From Sphingomonadales bacterium (GTDB lineage: Bacteria; Pseudomonadota; Alphaproteobacteria; Sphingomonadales; Sphingomonadaceae), in contig JAIXWO010000022.1 in the NCBI GenBank assembly GCA_027491235.1, forward strand, positions 590,102 to 654,101: 64,000 nt of DNA, given 5' to 3'. A program made the translations under genes and the position numbers. Positions 45,398 to 56,519 of this stretch are shown here, one piece after another. Each line of letters starts with the position of its first letter. Positions within the stretch are counted from its first letter, which is position 1. The notes under the pieces are model-generated. The model saw nothing but the letters and a program-made list of their open reading frames with translations, was not told the DNA's origin and ran no database searches.

Positions 45398-46477
45398 TCA
45401 GAGATCGCCATCCGCCTCGGGTTCAGGCTCGCCCAGAAGACCTTCGGCAACCTTTTCGGTCTTGGAGCGAATAAGCTTTTCGATCTTGTCGGCCATGTCT
45501 GGATTTTCCTTGAGCCAGATCTTGGCATTCTCACGGCCCTGACCCAGTCGAACCGAGTCATAGCTGAACCATGCGCCGGACTTCTCCACGATCCCAGCCT
45601 TCACGCCGAGATCAAGAATTTCGCCAGTTTTGGAGATGCCTTCGCCATACATGATGTCGAATTCGACTTGCTTGAAGGGCGGCGCGACCTTGTTCTTCAC
45701 AACCTTCACGCGGGTCGTGTTGCCAACAATATCCTCACGGTCCTTGATCTGGCCGGTACGGCGGATGTCGAGGCGGACAGAGGCGTAGAACTTCAACGCA
45801 TTGCCACCCGTCGTCGTTTCCGGAGACCCGTACATCACGCCGATCTTCATCCGAATCTGGTTGATGCAGATGACGGTGCAGCGTGACCGGCTGATCGAAC
45901 CGGTGATCTTGCGCAGCGCCTGGCTCATCAAACGGGCCTGAAGACCGACATGGCTGTCACCCATTTCGCCTTCAATTTCAGCCCGCGGAACGAGGGCCGC
46001 CACCGAGTCGATGACAAGAACATCGATCGCGTTCGACCGCACGAGCGTGTCTGCAATTTCGAGCGCCTGTTCACCTGTGTCAGGTTGCGAGACGATCAAT
46101 TCATCGATGTTGCAGCCCAGCTTACGGGCGTAGACTGGGTCCAGCGCGTGCTCTGCGTCGATAAACGCAGCCGTTCCACCGCCGCGCTGCGCTTCGGCAA
46201 TGGCGTGAAGCGCCAGCGTCGTCTTACCGGAGCTTTCCGGTCCAAAAATTTCGATAACGCGGCCACGCGGCAAGCCGCCGATGCCGAGCGCGATGTCCAG
46301 CCCAAGTGAGCCTGTGGATACCGCTTCAATTTCCATGGTTTGGCGTGCGCCAAGCTTCATGGCTGAGCCTTTGCCGAATGCGCGGTCAATTTGCGCAAGC
46401 GCCGCTTCGAGTGCCTTTTCCCTGTCCATCATGGCTGCTGAACGATCCGTTTCGATGACTTTGAGTTGAGCCGACAT
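45398..46477 (-). CDS. recA: recombinase RecA
   Basis: The ATG at 46477, 7 bp after GAGGGG, gives 359 residues; the frame to 46525 has no good start. '[19 protein letters not shown]' is Walker A, '[10 protein letters not shown]' Walker B, and '[17 protein letters not shown]' loop L2 and beyond. It catalyses strand exchange and LexA cleavage. A LexA-type GTTC-N7-GTTC site lies about 75-90 bp upstream and a clear terminator downstream. Confidence 0.98.
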   Translation of the reverse strand: MSAQLKVIETDRSAAMMDREKALEAALAQIDRAFGKGSAMKLGARQTMEIEAVSTGSLGLDIALGIGGLPRGRVIEIFGPESSGKTTLALHAIAEAQRGGGTAAFIDAEHALDPVYARKLGCNIDELIVSQPDTGEQALEIADTLVRSNAIDVLVIDSVAALVPRAEIEGEMGDSHVGLQARLMSQALRKITGSISRSRCTVICINQIRMKIGVMYGSPETTTGGNALKFYASVRLDIRRTGQIKDREDIVGNTTRVKVVKNKVAPPFKQVEFDIMYGEGISKTGEILDLGVKAGIVEKSGAWFSYDSVRLGQGRENAKIWLKENPDMADKIEKLIRSKTEKVAEGLLGEPEPEADGDL

Positions 46478-46540
46478 GGCCATTCCCCTCGTAGCTGTTG
46501 CGCCTCCGACGTCAATCGGATGCACAACATGTATGCGATT

Positions 46541-46565
46541 TGTTCTTTTTGAACAAGAGGGGAAC
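46541..46565 (-). promoter_or_regulatory. LexA (SOS) box of recA
   Basis: On the minus strand GTTC-N7-GTTC (46565-46551) matches the alphaproteobacterial SOS box. It overlaps a perfect palindrome TGTTC-TTTTT-GAACA (46541-46555), so two half-site pairings share one GAAC. Confidence 0.85.
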
Positions 46566-46600
46566 GAAAATTTATTTCATGTTTTGTTCTCCAACAACCA

Positions 46601-49006
46601 CTAGGGGGCCATAGCGTTCCGAACGGCCTCTGCAAGTTGTTGAACAGAGAAGGGTTTTGGCAGAAAATCAACATTCTCTAGCGCAATGGAGCGGCGCAAT
46701 TGCTCCTCAGCATAGCCGGACATGAACAGCAACGGCATCTTTGGATAGAGTTCCCGGGCATGCCGCCCCAGCGTCGGCCCATCCATCATCGGCATGACAA
46801 CGTCGGACACCAACATGTCGATATCACTGCGGCCTTTGAGTATCTCGAGTCCCTCTTCCCCATTTGTCGCGGTGATCACCTCATAACCATGCCGCGTGAG
46901 TGCGCGCTCAGCGACCGCGCGAACCATGTCTTCGTCTTCTACGAGGAGAATGGTGCCGCTGCCCCAAAGTTCCTCCGCCTTTTCCTTCACCTTCACCGGC
47001 TCAGCGATCTGTCCGGCCTCCACGATGTGAACGGGCAAGTAGATGACAAAGCTTGTCCCCTCGCCCACCTTCGAATCGGCAAAGATGAAGCCGCCGGATT
47101 GTTTGACGATCCCGTAGACGGTTGAGAGGCCAAGGCCGGTCCCCTTCCCCACCTCCTTGGTGGTGAAGAACGGCTCAAAAATCTTGGTCAGCAGCTCCTG
47201 CTGGATGCCGGTCCCTGTGTCGGTGACGCTGAGAGCGGTGTAATCCGCCACCGGTAGAATATCGCTGCCGATTTTGCGGACCTCTGCCGACGTCACCGCA
47301 TAGGTCTGGATCGTCAGCTTGCCTCCACGCGGCATGGCATCACGCGCATTGACCGATAGGTTGACGATCACCTGCTCCAATTGCCCGGGATCAGCTCGCA
47401 CCGGCCCAAGGTTGCGGCCGTGCTTGACGATGAGTTCCACCGTCTCACCCATCAGCCGTTTGAGGAGATTGGAGATTTCAGCGACGACGTCAGGAAGCTG
47501 GAGGACTTGCGGGCGCAACGTCTGCTGCCGGGAAAAGGCGAGCAGCTGCCGTGTCAGTCCGGCAGCGCGGTTCGCATTGTTCCGGATCTGCTGGATGTCG
47601 TCATAATTGCTGTCGCCCGGCGAATGACGCATCAGCATCAGGTCACAATGCCCCAAAATGCCGGTCAAGATGTTGTTGAAGTCATGCGCGACGCCACCGG
47701 CAAGTTGCCCGACAGCCTGCATCTTGGTTGCCTGCGCGACCTGTTTCTTGAGGCGCGATTCCTCGCTCGAATCCTTGATAGACATCAGCACAGCCGCCTC
47801 GCCCAGCCCTTTGGCGCTGGCGATGGTCAGCGCGACCGGCTCTTCGGGCAGGCTGACAAGGCGGACTGCGATATCGCCGCTGATCGGTTGCCCCATAGCA
47901 TAGCGGCGCACCGCATCCGCCACAGCCGCCTTGTCTTCCCGGATAACAAGATCGCCCGGATAGATCGGCTTTGAGCCGACAGGCAGCCCAACAGCCCTGC
48001 AAAAGGCATCGTTCAAAAAGAGGAAACGCCCGTCCCGATCAGCCAGCGCCAAACCGAGGGGCAGCTTGGCCATCATCGCCTGCATGCTGAGCGCGACGTT
48101 TTGATCGCCGCCCCCGGACTGGCTGGACTCGTCATCGAGCAGAATGACCAAAGTCGCGCTCTTGGGATCACCGGGATCAGTCGGGATTTGCAGCAGGCGC
48201 AACGGAAGGCCCGCCCGCCCGTCTATCACAAAGCGGAGAGCGCCATTCTTGTCGGTTTCAAAAAGGGAAACAAACTCACGACCTTCAACCAATGCTTCGG
48301 GACGTCCGCCTGCCCGCATCGCAAACACCCGGCTCGCCGCGCGGATATTGCCTTCAGGGCCGATCAGCACCGTCATGATCCCGGCTTCGCTCAACCGCTC
48401 TCCGGCGGGGCCAGAGATGAGCCGTTTGGCCTCTGCCATCAAATCAAACTCGGAGGAAGGGAGGCACCGCCAGACGAGATGCGTCTCCTTCAGGCCGCTG
48501 CGCTGGATGTAGACATCAAGCAGCATGGTATCGCGACGAATACCAAAAACTTCGGCGCGCCCATCCCGCCAGGCATTCTTGGCGCCGTTTGTCAGCAAGG
48601 CAACTTGGGATGCATCGCTTGTGATGGCTGGAGGGGCCACCGCGCCGCCGAACCAGGCCTCATGCAAGGCGTTGGCGCAAACCAGTCGACCGGTCCGGTC
48701 TGTAATGGCGACGGCCGTATTGTCCCCATCGACTGCATCTCGAATGAGCGACCAGTCCATATCTTGTTCGATGCCGGCTGCAGTCGGAAAGAGTTTGCGC
48801 GCAAAGATGACCAGCGCTGCTAAGGCGAGGACCGTTGCTGAAAACCCAGCAGCCAAAGGCGCACTATTGGAAAACCAGAAGATCAAAATAGCCGATGCAA
48901 CAGCGGCAACACCCACAAGGATCAGGAGGTTACGCTCTTCCTCCGCAGGCAGGTTCAAGACGGACGGTGATTTGACAACCGTCGACAAGGCTTTTTGATC
49001 ACGCAC
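46601..49006 (-). CDS. cckA: cell-cycle hybrid histidine kinase CckA
   Basis: The 801-residue protein has two N-terminal membrane helices (about 26-46 and 50-70) and PAS-like regions (about 85-180 and 310-410). The kinase core has H441 in 'GGVAHDFNNILTGILGHCDLML', ATP-binding 'DTGTGIQQ' and 'GKGTGLGLSTVYG', and a receiver with phospho-acceptor D735 ('SDVVMPMMDG'). CckA sends phosphate through ChpT to CtrA. The start is GTG with a weak Shine-Dalgarno. It is close upstream of recA on the same strand. Confidence 0.93.
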   Translation of the reverse strand: MRDQKALSTVVKSPSVLNLPAEEERNLLILVGVAAVASAILIFWFSNSAPLAAGFSATVLALAALVIFARKLFPTAAGIEQDMDWSLIRDAVDGDNTAVAITDRTGRLVCANALHEAWFGGAVAPPAITSDASQVALLTNGAKNAWRDGRAEVFGIRRDTMLLDVYIQRSGLKETHLVWRCLPSSEFDLMAEAKRLISGPAGERLSEAGIMTVLIGPEGNIRAASRVFAMRAGGRPEALVEGREFVSLFETDKNGALRFVIDGRAGLPLRLLQIPTDPGDPKSATLVILLDDESSQSGGGDQNVALSMQAMMAKLPLGLALADRDGRFLFLNDAFCRAVGLPVGSKPIYPGDLVIREDKAAVADAVRRYAMGQPISGDIAVRLVSLPEEPVALTIASAKGLGEAAVLMSIKDSSEESRLKKQVAQATKMQAVGQLAGGVAHDFNNILTGILGHCDLMLMRHSPGDSNYDDIQQIRNNANRAAGLTRQLLAFSRQQTLRPQVLQLPDVVAEISNLLKRLMGETVELIVKHGRNLGPVRADPGQLEQVIVNLSVNARDAMPRGGKLTIQTYAVTSAEVRKIGSDILPVADYTALSVTDTGTGIQQELLTKIFEPFFTTKEVGKGTGLGLSTVYGIVKQSGGFIFADSKVGEGTSFVIYLPVHIVEAGQIAEPVKVKEKAEELWGSGTILLVEDEDMVRAVAERALTRHGYEVITATNGEEGLEILKGRSDIDMLVSDVVMPMMDGPTLGRHARELYPKMPLLFMSGYAEEQLRRSIALENVDFLPKPFSVQQLAEAVRNAMAP

Positions 49007-49039
49007 GCCGAAGTCTGTGCCCTTTTCGGGAGCAGAGCG

Positions 49040-49594
49040 TCAAGCGGCCCGTCTCCGATGGGCCCGAGCTTTCCACTTTCGTGAAAGCCAAATCCGCCAG
49101 CAGATCGCAGCGATGACATAGCCAATGACTGCTGAAAGCAGCGCGATGAGGAAGAGCCCGGTCAGCATTGCGGGCGCTGCACTGGACACCAGCCATTCGG
49201 CCCATGAGGATAAGGGTGCATTGCGTTCAATAAGCGCTTCAAACTGCGTAACATCTGCCCCCATGTTGAGCGCGGAATTGCCAACATAAATTGAGGCGAC
49301 GAGAATGAACGGCGTTGTTGCCGGATTGCTCAAAAAAGTCATCGCGGCAGCCACCGGGATGTTGGCGCGAAAGGGTAAGGCGAGCAGTGCTGCGCCCGCA
49401 ATCTGAATACCGGGGATGAGCAGAAAAATACCGACGAGCAAGCCCAGGGCCACGCCACGCGGCACGGAACGCCGGGTGAACCGCCACAAAGCGGGATGAA
49501 AAACCCGCTGCGCAAAGGGCCGCAGGAAGCGGCTGCGTTCAAAGCTCTCGCGGCTTGGCGCTTGCGATCGGATCCATGCGTTGAGGCGGCTCAC
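49040..49594 (-). CDS. DUF2062 membrane protein
   Basis: The 184-residue protein has three hydrophobic helices ('[27 protein letters not shown]', '[28 protein letters not shown]' and a C-terminal one) with 'FRANIPVAA...NPATTPF', the DUF2062 signature. The GTG start overlaps the smpB stop. The family function is unknown. Confidence 0.88.
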   Translation of the reverse strand: MSRLNAWIRSQAPSRESFERSRFLRPFAQRVFHPALWRFTRRSVPRGVALGLLVGIFLLIPGIQIAGAALLALPFRANIPVAAAMTFLSNPATTPFILVASIYVGNSALNMGADVTQFEALIERNAPLSSWAEWLVSSAAPAMLTGLFLIALLSAVIGYVIAAICWRIWLSRKWKARAHRRRAA

Positions 49595-50073
49595 CCGCGG
49601 TCCCTCATGATGCGGCCCGCTTCCCGCTTCCAGTCGCGCTGCTTGATCGTTTCGCGCTTGTCATGGGCCTTTTTGCCCTTTGCGAGGGCCAGTTCCACCT
49701 TCGCACGACCACGAGAGTTGAAGTAGATGGACAACGGCACCAGCGTCATACCATCTCGCGCAACCGCGCCATGCAGCTTGTTGATTTCCCGCTCATGCAG
49801 CAGCAATTTACGCGGGCGCTTGGGTTCATGATTGAACCGGTTGCCGTGGCTGAATTCAGGGATGTTCGCATTGACGAGCCAGACTTCGCCGTTGGTCACT
49901 TCGGCATAGCTTTCCGCGATGGAGCCCTCTCCGCCACGCAAAGCCTTCACTTCAGTCCCGGTCAGGGCAAGGCCTGCCTCATAGGTCGTGTCGATGAAAT
50001 AGTCATACCGCGCCCGCCGGTTCTCAGCGACCGTCTTCAACTTATCAAATGTGGCGGGGCGTGGGCGTGCCAT
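49591..50073 (-). CDS. smpB: SsrA-binding protein SmpB
   Basis: The 160-residue protein has the family core '[43 protein letters not shown]' and the C-terminal helix '[25 protein letters not shown]' that enters the decoding site with tmRNA. It starts within the dapA stop (TAATG). The order dapA-smpB is common in alphaproteobacteria. Confidence 0.97.
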   Translation of the reverse strand: MARPRPATFDKLKTVAENRRARYDYFIDTTYEAGLALTGTEVKALRGGEGSIAESYAEVTNGEVWLVNANIPEFSHGNRFNHEPKRPRKLLLHEREINKLHGAVARDGMTLVPLSIYFNSRGRAKVELALAKGKKAHDKRETIKQRDWKREAGRIMRDRG

Positions 50074-50948
50074 TAGATGAGACCAGCATGCTCCAACCCG
50101 GCATCCACGATGGAACGCGATCCGGCTGACGCAGGCGTCATCGGCAAGCGCACGTCTTCCGGGAAGTTGTCTAGAACCTTGGTCAGTGCATATTTCGTTG
50201 GCCCGGGGGAGACGTCGGAGAAGAGCGCGCCATGCAACGGATGCAAGCGGTCATTTAGGGTGCGGGCAAGACCATAATCGCCAGCCTGACATGCCGCCTG
50301 AAACTCTGCACACAGGCGTGGTGCCACGTTCGCCGTCACTGAAATGCAGCCGACACCGCCTGCCGCATTAAAGGCCAGCGCCATATCGTCATTCCCCGAA
50401 AGCTGAACAAAATCAGTGCCGCAGGAAATGCGATGAGAGGTGACGCGGGCAAGATTGCCGCTCGCATCCTTAATGCCGATAATGCTCGGAATTTCCGCAA
50501 GACGCGCCACCGTTTCCGGCAGAATGTCCGTAATGGTGCGCCCGGGCACATTGTAGAGGATGATTGGAAGGTCGCTCTTTTCCGCCAGATGGGCGAAATG
50601 CGCGTACATGCCCTCCTGATTGGGGCGATTATAATAAGGGGCAACGACCAAAGCTGCGGCTGCGCCTTCTGACTTTGCAAAGGCCATGTGTCGCACGGCC
50701 GTCGCCGTATCGTTCGATCCGCACCCGGCTATTACGGGAACGCGTCCGTCGGCAACTTCAAGGCACAGAGAAATAACGCGATAATGCTCGTCAAATGACA
50801 GCGTCGCACTTTCACCGGTTGTGCCACAGGGCACAAGCGCGTTTGATCCTTCGCGGATTTGCCAGTCCACAAGGCGCCGAAAAGCATCCTCATCGACCTG
50901 TCCATTACGAAATGGCGTCACGAGCGCCGGAATTGAGCCCGAAAACAT
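50073..50948 (-). CDS. dapA: 4-hydroxy-tetrahydrodipicolinate synthase
   Basis: The 291-residue TIM-barrel aldolase has '[16 protein letters not shown]' (42-43 Thr pair), catalytic Y132 ('LYNVPGRT') and Schiff-base K160 ('[10 protein letters not shown]'). It condenses pyruvate with aspartate semialdehyde in lysine and diaminopimelate synthesis. It heads a minus-strand run dapA-smpB-DUF2062. It is divergent from the lytic transglycosylase gene by 50 bp. Confidence 0.96.
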   Translation of the reverse strand: MFSGSIPALVTPFRNGQVDEDAFRRLVDWQIREGSNALVPCGTTGESATLSFDEHYRVISLCLEVADGRVPVIAGCGSNDTATAVRHMAFAKSEGAAAALVVAPYYNRPNQEGMYAHFAHLAEKSDLPIILYNVPGRTITDILPETVARLAEIPSIIGIKDASGNLARVTSHRISCGTDFVQLSGNDDMALAFNAAGGVGCISVTANVAPRLCAEFQAACQAGDYGLARTLNDRLHPLHGALFSDVSPGPTKYALTKVLDNFPEDVRLPMTPASAGSRSIVDAGLEHAGLI

Positions 50949-50998
50949 GCAGGGCAGCCCTTCACCTAATTACCGCATTACGTCATAAGGAGACGTGA

Positions 50999-53053
50999 GT
51001 GGCGGCTTGTCGTTCAGTGTCAAATAAGGATGCGTACCCCATAATGTCCAGCATGTTGTCTCGCAGCTTGAAGGCTTTTCTTTTCACGCCGGCTCTCTTC
51101 ATGGCCGAAGGCACGCGGGCCAACACATCTGCAGGAGCAGGATCATCGTCCGCGATGCCGATCCCCGCCCCGCCTTTAGCCCCGACGGTCGCGCTGACAG
51201 ACCCGACATCCATTGCTCTAAGCCAGTGGAACACGCTTCGACGCAGCGACACTTTGCCCTTTTCAGCCTATGCCAATTTTCTGGCGGTTAACCAGGGCTG
51301 GCCGGGCGAAGCGACCTTCCGGAAGAATGCGGAACGGATGATCCGTCCCGGTGTGGACAGCGCCAGTGCGATTATCGCCTATTTTCGAAAGTTCCCGCCC
51401 CAATCTCCCACAGCGTTCCTTCGCTATGCCGAAGCGCTGGATGAACAGGATCGTCGCGAAGAAGCTGCCGATGCGGCCCGCAGCGCCTGGACCGGCGGTG
51501 CTCTGTCCAGTGATGATGAATCACGTTTGCTTGCCCGCTTTGGATCTGTTCTGACAACGGCAGAACATGACCGGCGCATGGACAAATTGCTGTGGACCCG
51601 GTCAACCGCAGCTGCCGCAAGGCAAATCGGTTTAACCAGCTCTGCCCGCCGTCCTCTTTTCGACGTGCGGCTATCATTGTTGACCAAGGCTGCGGATGCC
51701 CCAGACCGGCTTGCCTACGCCACGGCAGCCCTTCGCGCTGATCCCGGCTTTTTTGTCGATTACATGTGGTGGCTGCGCAATACCGGCCAATCCGCGATCG
51801 CGCGCCAGATGCTGCGCAACAACGCGTCGCTGTCAGCGTATCCGGCAGCCCCCGAAGTCTGGCTTCAGATGCTCCTGCTTTCAGCTCAGGAAGCCGCTAA
51901 GGCCGGTGACTGGCAGGTGGCCTATGACATTGCGAGCCGTGCTGACACGGCCTATGCGCCGGGAACAGTCGTCCGCGACCGTTCCTTTGCTGAGCGTGAT
52001 GCCTATACAGACCTGGTCTGGCTGGCCGCCACAACGGCGCTCAACAAACTCAATGTTCCGGCGAATGCTGCGAAGATGTTCCAACGTTATGCTGCCGCTG
52101 CCAAATCCCCGCAGACGCAGGCACGTGGTCTATATTGGGCCGGTCGGGCACTTGACGCTGCCGGTCAACGCGATGAAGCGATCCCGGTCTACGAGAATGC
52201 GGCCCGCTTTTTTGACCAGTTTCACGGGCAGCTCGCGGCAGAACGGCTTGGCCGCAAGCCGACACTTGCGGCCGACGACCGCACATTGGATGTCTCCGCA
52301 ACCCAACGCGAGAAATTCAACCAGCGTTCTGTGGTGAAGGCGCTTGTTGCCCTTGGTAAATCGGGCAATTGGGTCGATCAAAGTCTGTTTGTTCGCAGCC
52401 TTGCCAATGGCATCGACAATGATGTCGACCATGTTCTTGCGACCGAACTCGCGGCCCGAGTGGCGCGACCTGATCTAAACGTCATGATCGGACGCAATGC
52501 ACGAAATACCGGTCTTTCAAACTATGTGACCGCAGCTTTCCCGCAAATCACCGTGCCGCCCGAATTGAGCGCCAGTTGGACGATGATCCATGCGATTTCG
52601 CGGCAGGAAAGCCAGTTCGACAAGGAAGCCACGAGCCGTGTTGGGGCACGCGGGCTGATGCAGTTGATGCCGGGCACCGCGCGCGAAACCGCCCCGCGCG
52701 CCGGCCTAACATACAATTACGCGAGCCTTGGCAACATCCAATACAACATGTCGCTTGGCTCGACCTATTTTGGGCAATTGATGGACATGTATGGCGGGTC
52801 CTACGTGCTGTCTGTCGCCGCCTATAACGCCGGACCGGGCAACGTGAACAAATGGCTGCGCGCTAACGGAGATCCCCACACGGATGTTGACGTCCTCACT
52901 TGGATTGAGAATATTCCACTTTCCGAGACGCGCAACTACGTCCAGCGCGTGTTGGAAAATGCGGTCGTTTACGACATGCTCAATCCTGCGCGGGCGACGG
53001 TTCGGACAAACACGCCCTTATCGACATATCTTGGCAAGCGCACTCCGGGTTGA
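50999..53053 (+). CDS. slt: soluble lytic murein transglycosylase
   Basis: The GTG at 50999 is 6 bp after AAGGAG; inner ATGs at 51044 and 51053 would give a shorter signal peptide. The precursor has up to 684 residues: a signal region, a long helical solenoid typical of Slt70, then the SLT domain with catalytic E537 in 'AISRQESQFDKEATSRVGARGLMQLMPGTA', plus 'VAAYNAGPGNVNKWL'. It cleaves peptidoglycan in the periplasm to 1,6-anhydro ends. Its stop overlaps the greB start. Confidence 0.93.
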   Translation: MAACRSVSNKDAYPIMSSMLSRSLKAFLFTPALFMAEGTRANTSAGAGSSSAMPIPAPPLAPTVALTDPTSIALSQWNTLRRSDTLPFSAYANFLAVNQGWPGEATFRKNAERMIRPGVDSASAIIAYFRKFPPQSPTAFLRYAEALDEQDRREEAADAARSAWTGGALSSDDESRLLARFGSVLTTAEHDRRMDKLLWTRSTAAAARQIGLTSSARRPLFDVRLSLLTKAADAPDRLAYATAALRADPGFFVDYMWWLRNTGQSAIARQMLRNNASLSAYPAAPEVWLQMLLLSAQEAAKAGDWQVAYDIASRADTAYAPGTVVRDRSFAERDAYTDLVWLAATTALNKLNVPANAAKMFQRYAAAAKSPQTQARGLYWAGRALDAAGQRDEAIPVYENAARFFDQFHGQLAAERLGRKPTLAADDRTLDVSATQREKFNQRSVVKALVALGKSGNWVDQSLFVRSLANGIDNDVDHVLATELAARVARPDLNVMIGRNARNTGLSNYVTAAFPQITVPPELSASWTMIHAISRQESQFDKEATSRVGARGLMQLMPGTARETAPRAGLTYNYASLGNIQYNMSLGSTYFGQLMDMYGGSYVLSVAAYNAGPGNVNKWLRANGDPHTDVDVLTWIENIPLSETRNYVQRVLENAVVYDMLNPARATVRTNTPLSTYLGKRTPG

Positions 53054-53538
53054 TGGACCAGCCCAATTACATCACGCCTGACGGCTTCGCGGCTTTGCGC
53101 GCCCGCTATGAAGAACTGTTTGCAGGTGAGCGACCGAAGCTGGTTGAAACCGTATCATGGGCGGCCGGCAATGGGGATCGTTCCGAGAATGGAGACTATA
53201 TCTACGGCAAGCGCCGCCTGCGAGAGATTGACCGCGAATTGGGATGGCTTTCCCGCCGGATAAAGGCCGCCCGCGTTGTTGACCCAAGGTCCCAACAGGA
53301 CGTTTCAACCGTGCTGTTTGGGGCCACGGTGACGCTAGCGGATGAGCATGATGCACGGCGGGTTGTCACCATTGTGGGCGATGATGAAGCCGAGGCGAGC
53401 GAGGGTCGCATTGGTTGGAACTCCCCAATTGCGCGTGCCGTCCGCGGCGCCAGCTTGGGCGACTTGCGCAGGGTCAGCCTGCCATCCGGCGAGATTGAGT
53501 ATGAAATCCTGGAAATTAGCTACCCGCCTGCTGCGTGA
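53053..53538 (+). CDS. greB: transcription elongation factor GreB
   Basis: The 161-residue protein has an N-terminal coiled coil with the acidic tip motif 'GDRSENGDYIYGKRRLREIDRELGWL', more like GreB than GreA, and a C-terminal FKBP-like domain ('GWNSPIARAVRGASLGDLRRVSLPSGEIEYEILEI'). It stimulates RNA cleavage in backtracked polymerase. The ATG overlaps the slt stop (TGATG). Confidence 0.92.
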   Translation: MDQPNYITPDGFAALRARYEELFAGERPKLVETVSWAAGNGDRSENGDYIYGKRRLREIDRELGWLSRRIKAARVVDPRSQQDVSTVLFGATVTLADEHDARRVVTIVGDDEAEASEGRIGWNSPIARAVRGASLGDLRRVSLPSGEIEYEILEISYPPAA

Positions 53539-53548
53539 GGCATGAGGC

Positions 53549-54337
53549 TTAACTGATTTCTTCAAGGTCCGGAAACGTTTGGCGCGCCAGCGCTTCGACC
53601 TCGGCGTCCATTGGCGGCGGGGTCATGTTTGCGTGCTTTTCCAACTGGTCAGCGACCGTATTGAGAAATGCGATACGCGCCGCCTTTTTGTTGTTGGCGT
53701 CGATGATGGTCCATGGCGCCCAGCGGGTGTCGCAGCGTTTGAACATATCCTGATAGGCTTCAAGATAGGCATCGCGTTTACCGCGGTTGCGATAGTCCTC
53801 TTTGCCCGTTTTCCAGCGTTTCCATGGATCGGCCAACCTCTTGAGGAAGCGCTTGTCCTGTTCGTCCTGCGTGACGTGCATAAAGATCTTGATGAGGACG
53901 ACGCCATTGTCGCGCTGCTGCGCCTCAAATTCATTGATCTCATCATAAGCCCGCTGCCACTGCGCATCTGTGCAAAAGCCTTCAATGCGTTCAACAAGGA
54001 CACGGCCATACCAGGTTCGGTCGAAGATGTTGATTTCGCCTTTACCGGGCAATCGGTTCCAGAAGCGCCACAGGAAATGACGGACCCGTTCCTCCTCCGT
54101 CGGTGCGCCGATGGGCCAAACTTCAAACCAACGTGGGTCCCAGACCGCGGTCAGCCGACCAATTGCGCCGCCTTTGCCCGATGCGTCCCAGCCCTCAACG
54201 GCGATGATCGCGCTATTGCCATAGCTGATATAGGAGGCTTGGATCTTTGATAGGCGCTCCTGAAGCGCAGCAAGATCGGCGTCATAATCGCCGTCATAGC
54301 CGTGCCCGCGTTCGAAATCTGAGAGGTCTGCGCCCAT
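53549..54337 (-). CDS. ppk2: polyphosphate kinase 2
   Basis: The ATG at 54337 ('MGADLSDFERGHGYDGDYDADL') gives 262 residues; the frame to 54433 is probably not translated. Walker A 'GWDASGKGGAIGRL', the lid 'RPIG-like WPIGAPTEEERVRHFLWRFW' and Walker B 'NIFDRTWYGRVLVERIEG' define a PPK2. It moves phosphate between polyphosphate and nucleotides. Whether it prefers NDP or NMP (class I or III) cannot be told from reading alone. It is convergent with greB. Confidence 0.92.
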   Translation of the reverse strand: MGADLSDFERGHGYDGDYDADLAALQERLSKIQASYISYGNSAIIAVEGWDASGKGGAIGRLTAVWDPRWFEVWPIGAPTEEERVRHFLWRFWNRLPGKGEINIFDRTWYGRVLVERIEGFCTDAQWQRAYDEINEFEAQQRDNGVVLIKIFMHVTQDEQDKRFLKRLADPWKRWKTGKEDYRNRGKRDAYLEAYQDMFKRCDTRWAPWTIIDANNKKAARIAFLNTVADQLEKHANMTPPPMDAEVEALARQTFPDLEEIS

Positions 54338-54540
54338 AGCGGAAAACCTAGAAACAGATTTCCTGTGACGACAAGCACCAATATGGCGGCGTTTTAAACC
54401 GCCCGATTTTGGGACATTTTTTCGATGGGCCATGAAACACCTTTCCGACCGCCCCTCAATTTGAAGGATGGTCGGTCAGGCTCCTGTTTCAAAGTCGAAT
54501 TTCAGGTCATGACCGACAAGCGGACATGCCTGTAGCAAAC

Positions 54541-56319
54541 TCAACCCTTGGTTTGTTCCACAATGCGGATGTTGAGTTCACGCAATTGCTTGGCAGTCAC
54601 CGGCCCAGGGGCACCCATCATCAGGTCTTCCGCCTTCTGGTTCATCGGGAAAACGATGACTTCGCGGATATTCGGCTCATCCGCCAGCAACATGACGATG
54701 CGGTCGATGCCCGGTGCGGATCCACCATGTGGCGGCGCGCCAAATTTGAAGGCATTGATCATGCCGGCAAAATTGGTGTCGACATCTTCCTGCGAATAAC
54801 CGGCGATTTCAAACGCCTTGTACATGATCTCAGGCAAGTGGTTCCGGATCGCACCTGACGACAGCTCCACACCGTTGCAGACGATGTCATACTGATAGGC
54901 AAGGATGTCCAACGGATCCATGGTCTCCAGGGCATGGAGCTCACCCTGAGGCATCGAGAACGGGTTGTGCGAGAAATCGACTTTCTTCGAGTCTTCGTCA
55001 TATTCAAACATCGGGAAATCGACGATCCAGCAGAACTCGAACTTGTTGCCGTCAATGAGATTAAGCTGCTCGCCCACACGCGTGCGTGCCGCGCCAGCCA
55101 GCTTCGCCGCCTGCGCTTCGTTGCCGGCTGCAAAGAACAAACCATCATCGGGGCCAAGTCCCAACGCAGCGTAAATGGCCGCCATGCCTTCTTCGCCGTG
55201 GTTCTTAGCGATAGGACCGCCAAATTCACCGCCCTTACGCGTGACATAGCCAAGACCCGCATGGCCTTCGCTGCGGGCCCATTCGTTCATATCGTCAAAG
55301 AACTTGCGGCTCTTGTCGGCTGTGCCCGGTGCCGGGATCGCACGGACAACACCACCACCGCCGACAATCCGTTCAAACAGGCCAAAGCCTGACGTGGTGA
55401 AGTGCGCCGACACATCCGTGATAACGATGGGATTGCGCAGGTCCGGCTTATCCGAGCCATATTTCAGCATGGATTCGCGATACGGGATGCGCGGGAAAGG
55501 TGCAGCGCTGACCTGACGGCCATTGGCGAATTCTTCGAACAGGCCGTGCAATACCGGTTCAATTGCGTTGAACACGTCGTCCTGGGTGACAAAGCTCATT
55601 TCGAAATCGAGCTGATAAAACTCACCCGGCGAACGGTCGGCGCGCGCATCTTCGTCGCGGAAGCAGGGCGCGATCTGGAAGTAACGATCGAAACCCGCCA
55701 CCATCAGCAGCTGCTTGAACATCTGCGGCGCCTGAGGGAGCGCATAGAACTTGCCGGGGTGCACGCGGCTCGGCACCAGATAATCGCGCGCGCCCTCGGG
55801 CGATGAAGCCGTCAGGATGGGCGTCTGGAACTCGGTAAAGCCCTGATCGATCATGCGTCGACGCACACTCGAAATCACATTGGAGCGCAGCACGATGTTG
55901 TTGTGCAGACGCTCACGACGCAAATCGAGGAAGCGATAGCGCAGGCGGATGTCTTCCGGATATTCCGCATCGCCGAACACCGGCATCGGAAGCTCCTGCG
56001 CGGCGGACTGAAGCGTCACTTCACGTGCGCGGATTTCAATCTCACCCGTCGGCAGATTTGCATTCACGGTTTCAGCGGCACGCGCCACGACTTCGCCGGT
56101 CACCGTGACAACAGATTCGGCGCGGGCCTTTTCAAGAACTTTGAAGGCTTCGGAGTCGACGTCCGTGACGATTTGGGTCAGGCCATAATGGTCTCGCAAA
56201 TCCACGAAAAGCAGATTGCCATGATCCCGCTTGCGGTGAATCCAGCCGGAAAGGCGGATGGTTGAACCGACATCGGATTTGCGAAGCTGGGCGCAGGTAT
56301 GTGAACGATAAATATGCAT
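54541..56319 (-). CDS. aspS: aspartyl-tRNA synthetase
   Basis: The ATG at 56319 gives 592 residues starting '[36 protein letters not shown]'; the frame to 56583 is not coding. It has an OB-fold anticodon domain, class II motif 2 '[21 protein letters not shown]', a bacterial insertion (GAD) domain, and motif 3 '[15 protein letters not shown]'. It charges tRNA-Asp, and possibly tRNA-Asn if the cell has GatCAB; this cannot be decided here. It is divergent from rnd by 200 bp. Confidence 0.97.
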   Translation of the reverse strand: MHIYRSHTCAQLRKSDVGSTIRLSGWIHRKRDHGNLLFVDLRDHYGLTQIVTDVDSEAFKVLEKARAESVVTVTGEVVARAAETVNANLPTGEIEIRAREVTLQSAAQELPMPVFGDAEYPEDIRLRYRFLDLRRERLHNNIVLRSNVISSVRRRMIDQGFTEFQTPILTASSPEGARDYLVPSRVHPGKFYALPQAPQMFKQLLMVAGFDRYFQIAPCFRDEDARADRSPGEFYQLDFEMSFVTQDDVFNAIEPVLHGLFEEFANGRQVSAAPFPRIPYRESMLKYGSDKPDLRNPIVITDVSAHFTTSGFGLFERIVGGGGVVRAIPAPGTADKSRKFFDDMNEWARSEGHAGLGYVTRKGGEFGGPIAKNHGEEGMAAIYAALGLGPDDGLFFAAGNEAQAAKLAGAARTRVGEQLNLIDGNKFEFCWIVDFPMFEYDEDSKKVDFSHNPFSMPQGELHALETMDPLDILAYQYDIVCNGVELSSGAIRNHLPEIMYKAFEIAGYSQEDVDTNFAGMINAFKFGAPPHGGSAPGIDRIVMLLADEPNIREVIVFPMNQKAEDLMMGAPGPVTAKQLRELNIRIVEQTKG

Positions 56320-56519
56320 GGCGCGCCTAGACGTGGACAGCGCCGAAATGTCAAGAAGAAGGGCATTTAAAGCCCCTTCCCTGTCACCTTGCTGCCGCTT
56401 TGCCTCTTGGAAAGACGTGCTTTTCCTCAAAGGCCCGCAAGAGCGTATTTTAGTGGGTAACTTTAACGGAATGTGCGCCAAGGGTGGAATGCGGCCGCGA
56501 AGGTCGCTAGGCGGATTAA

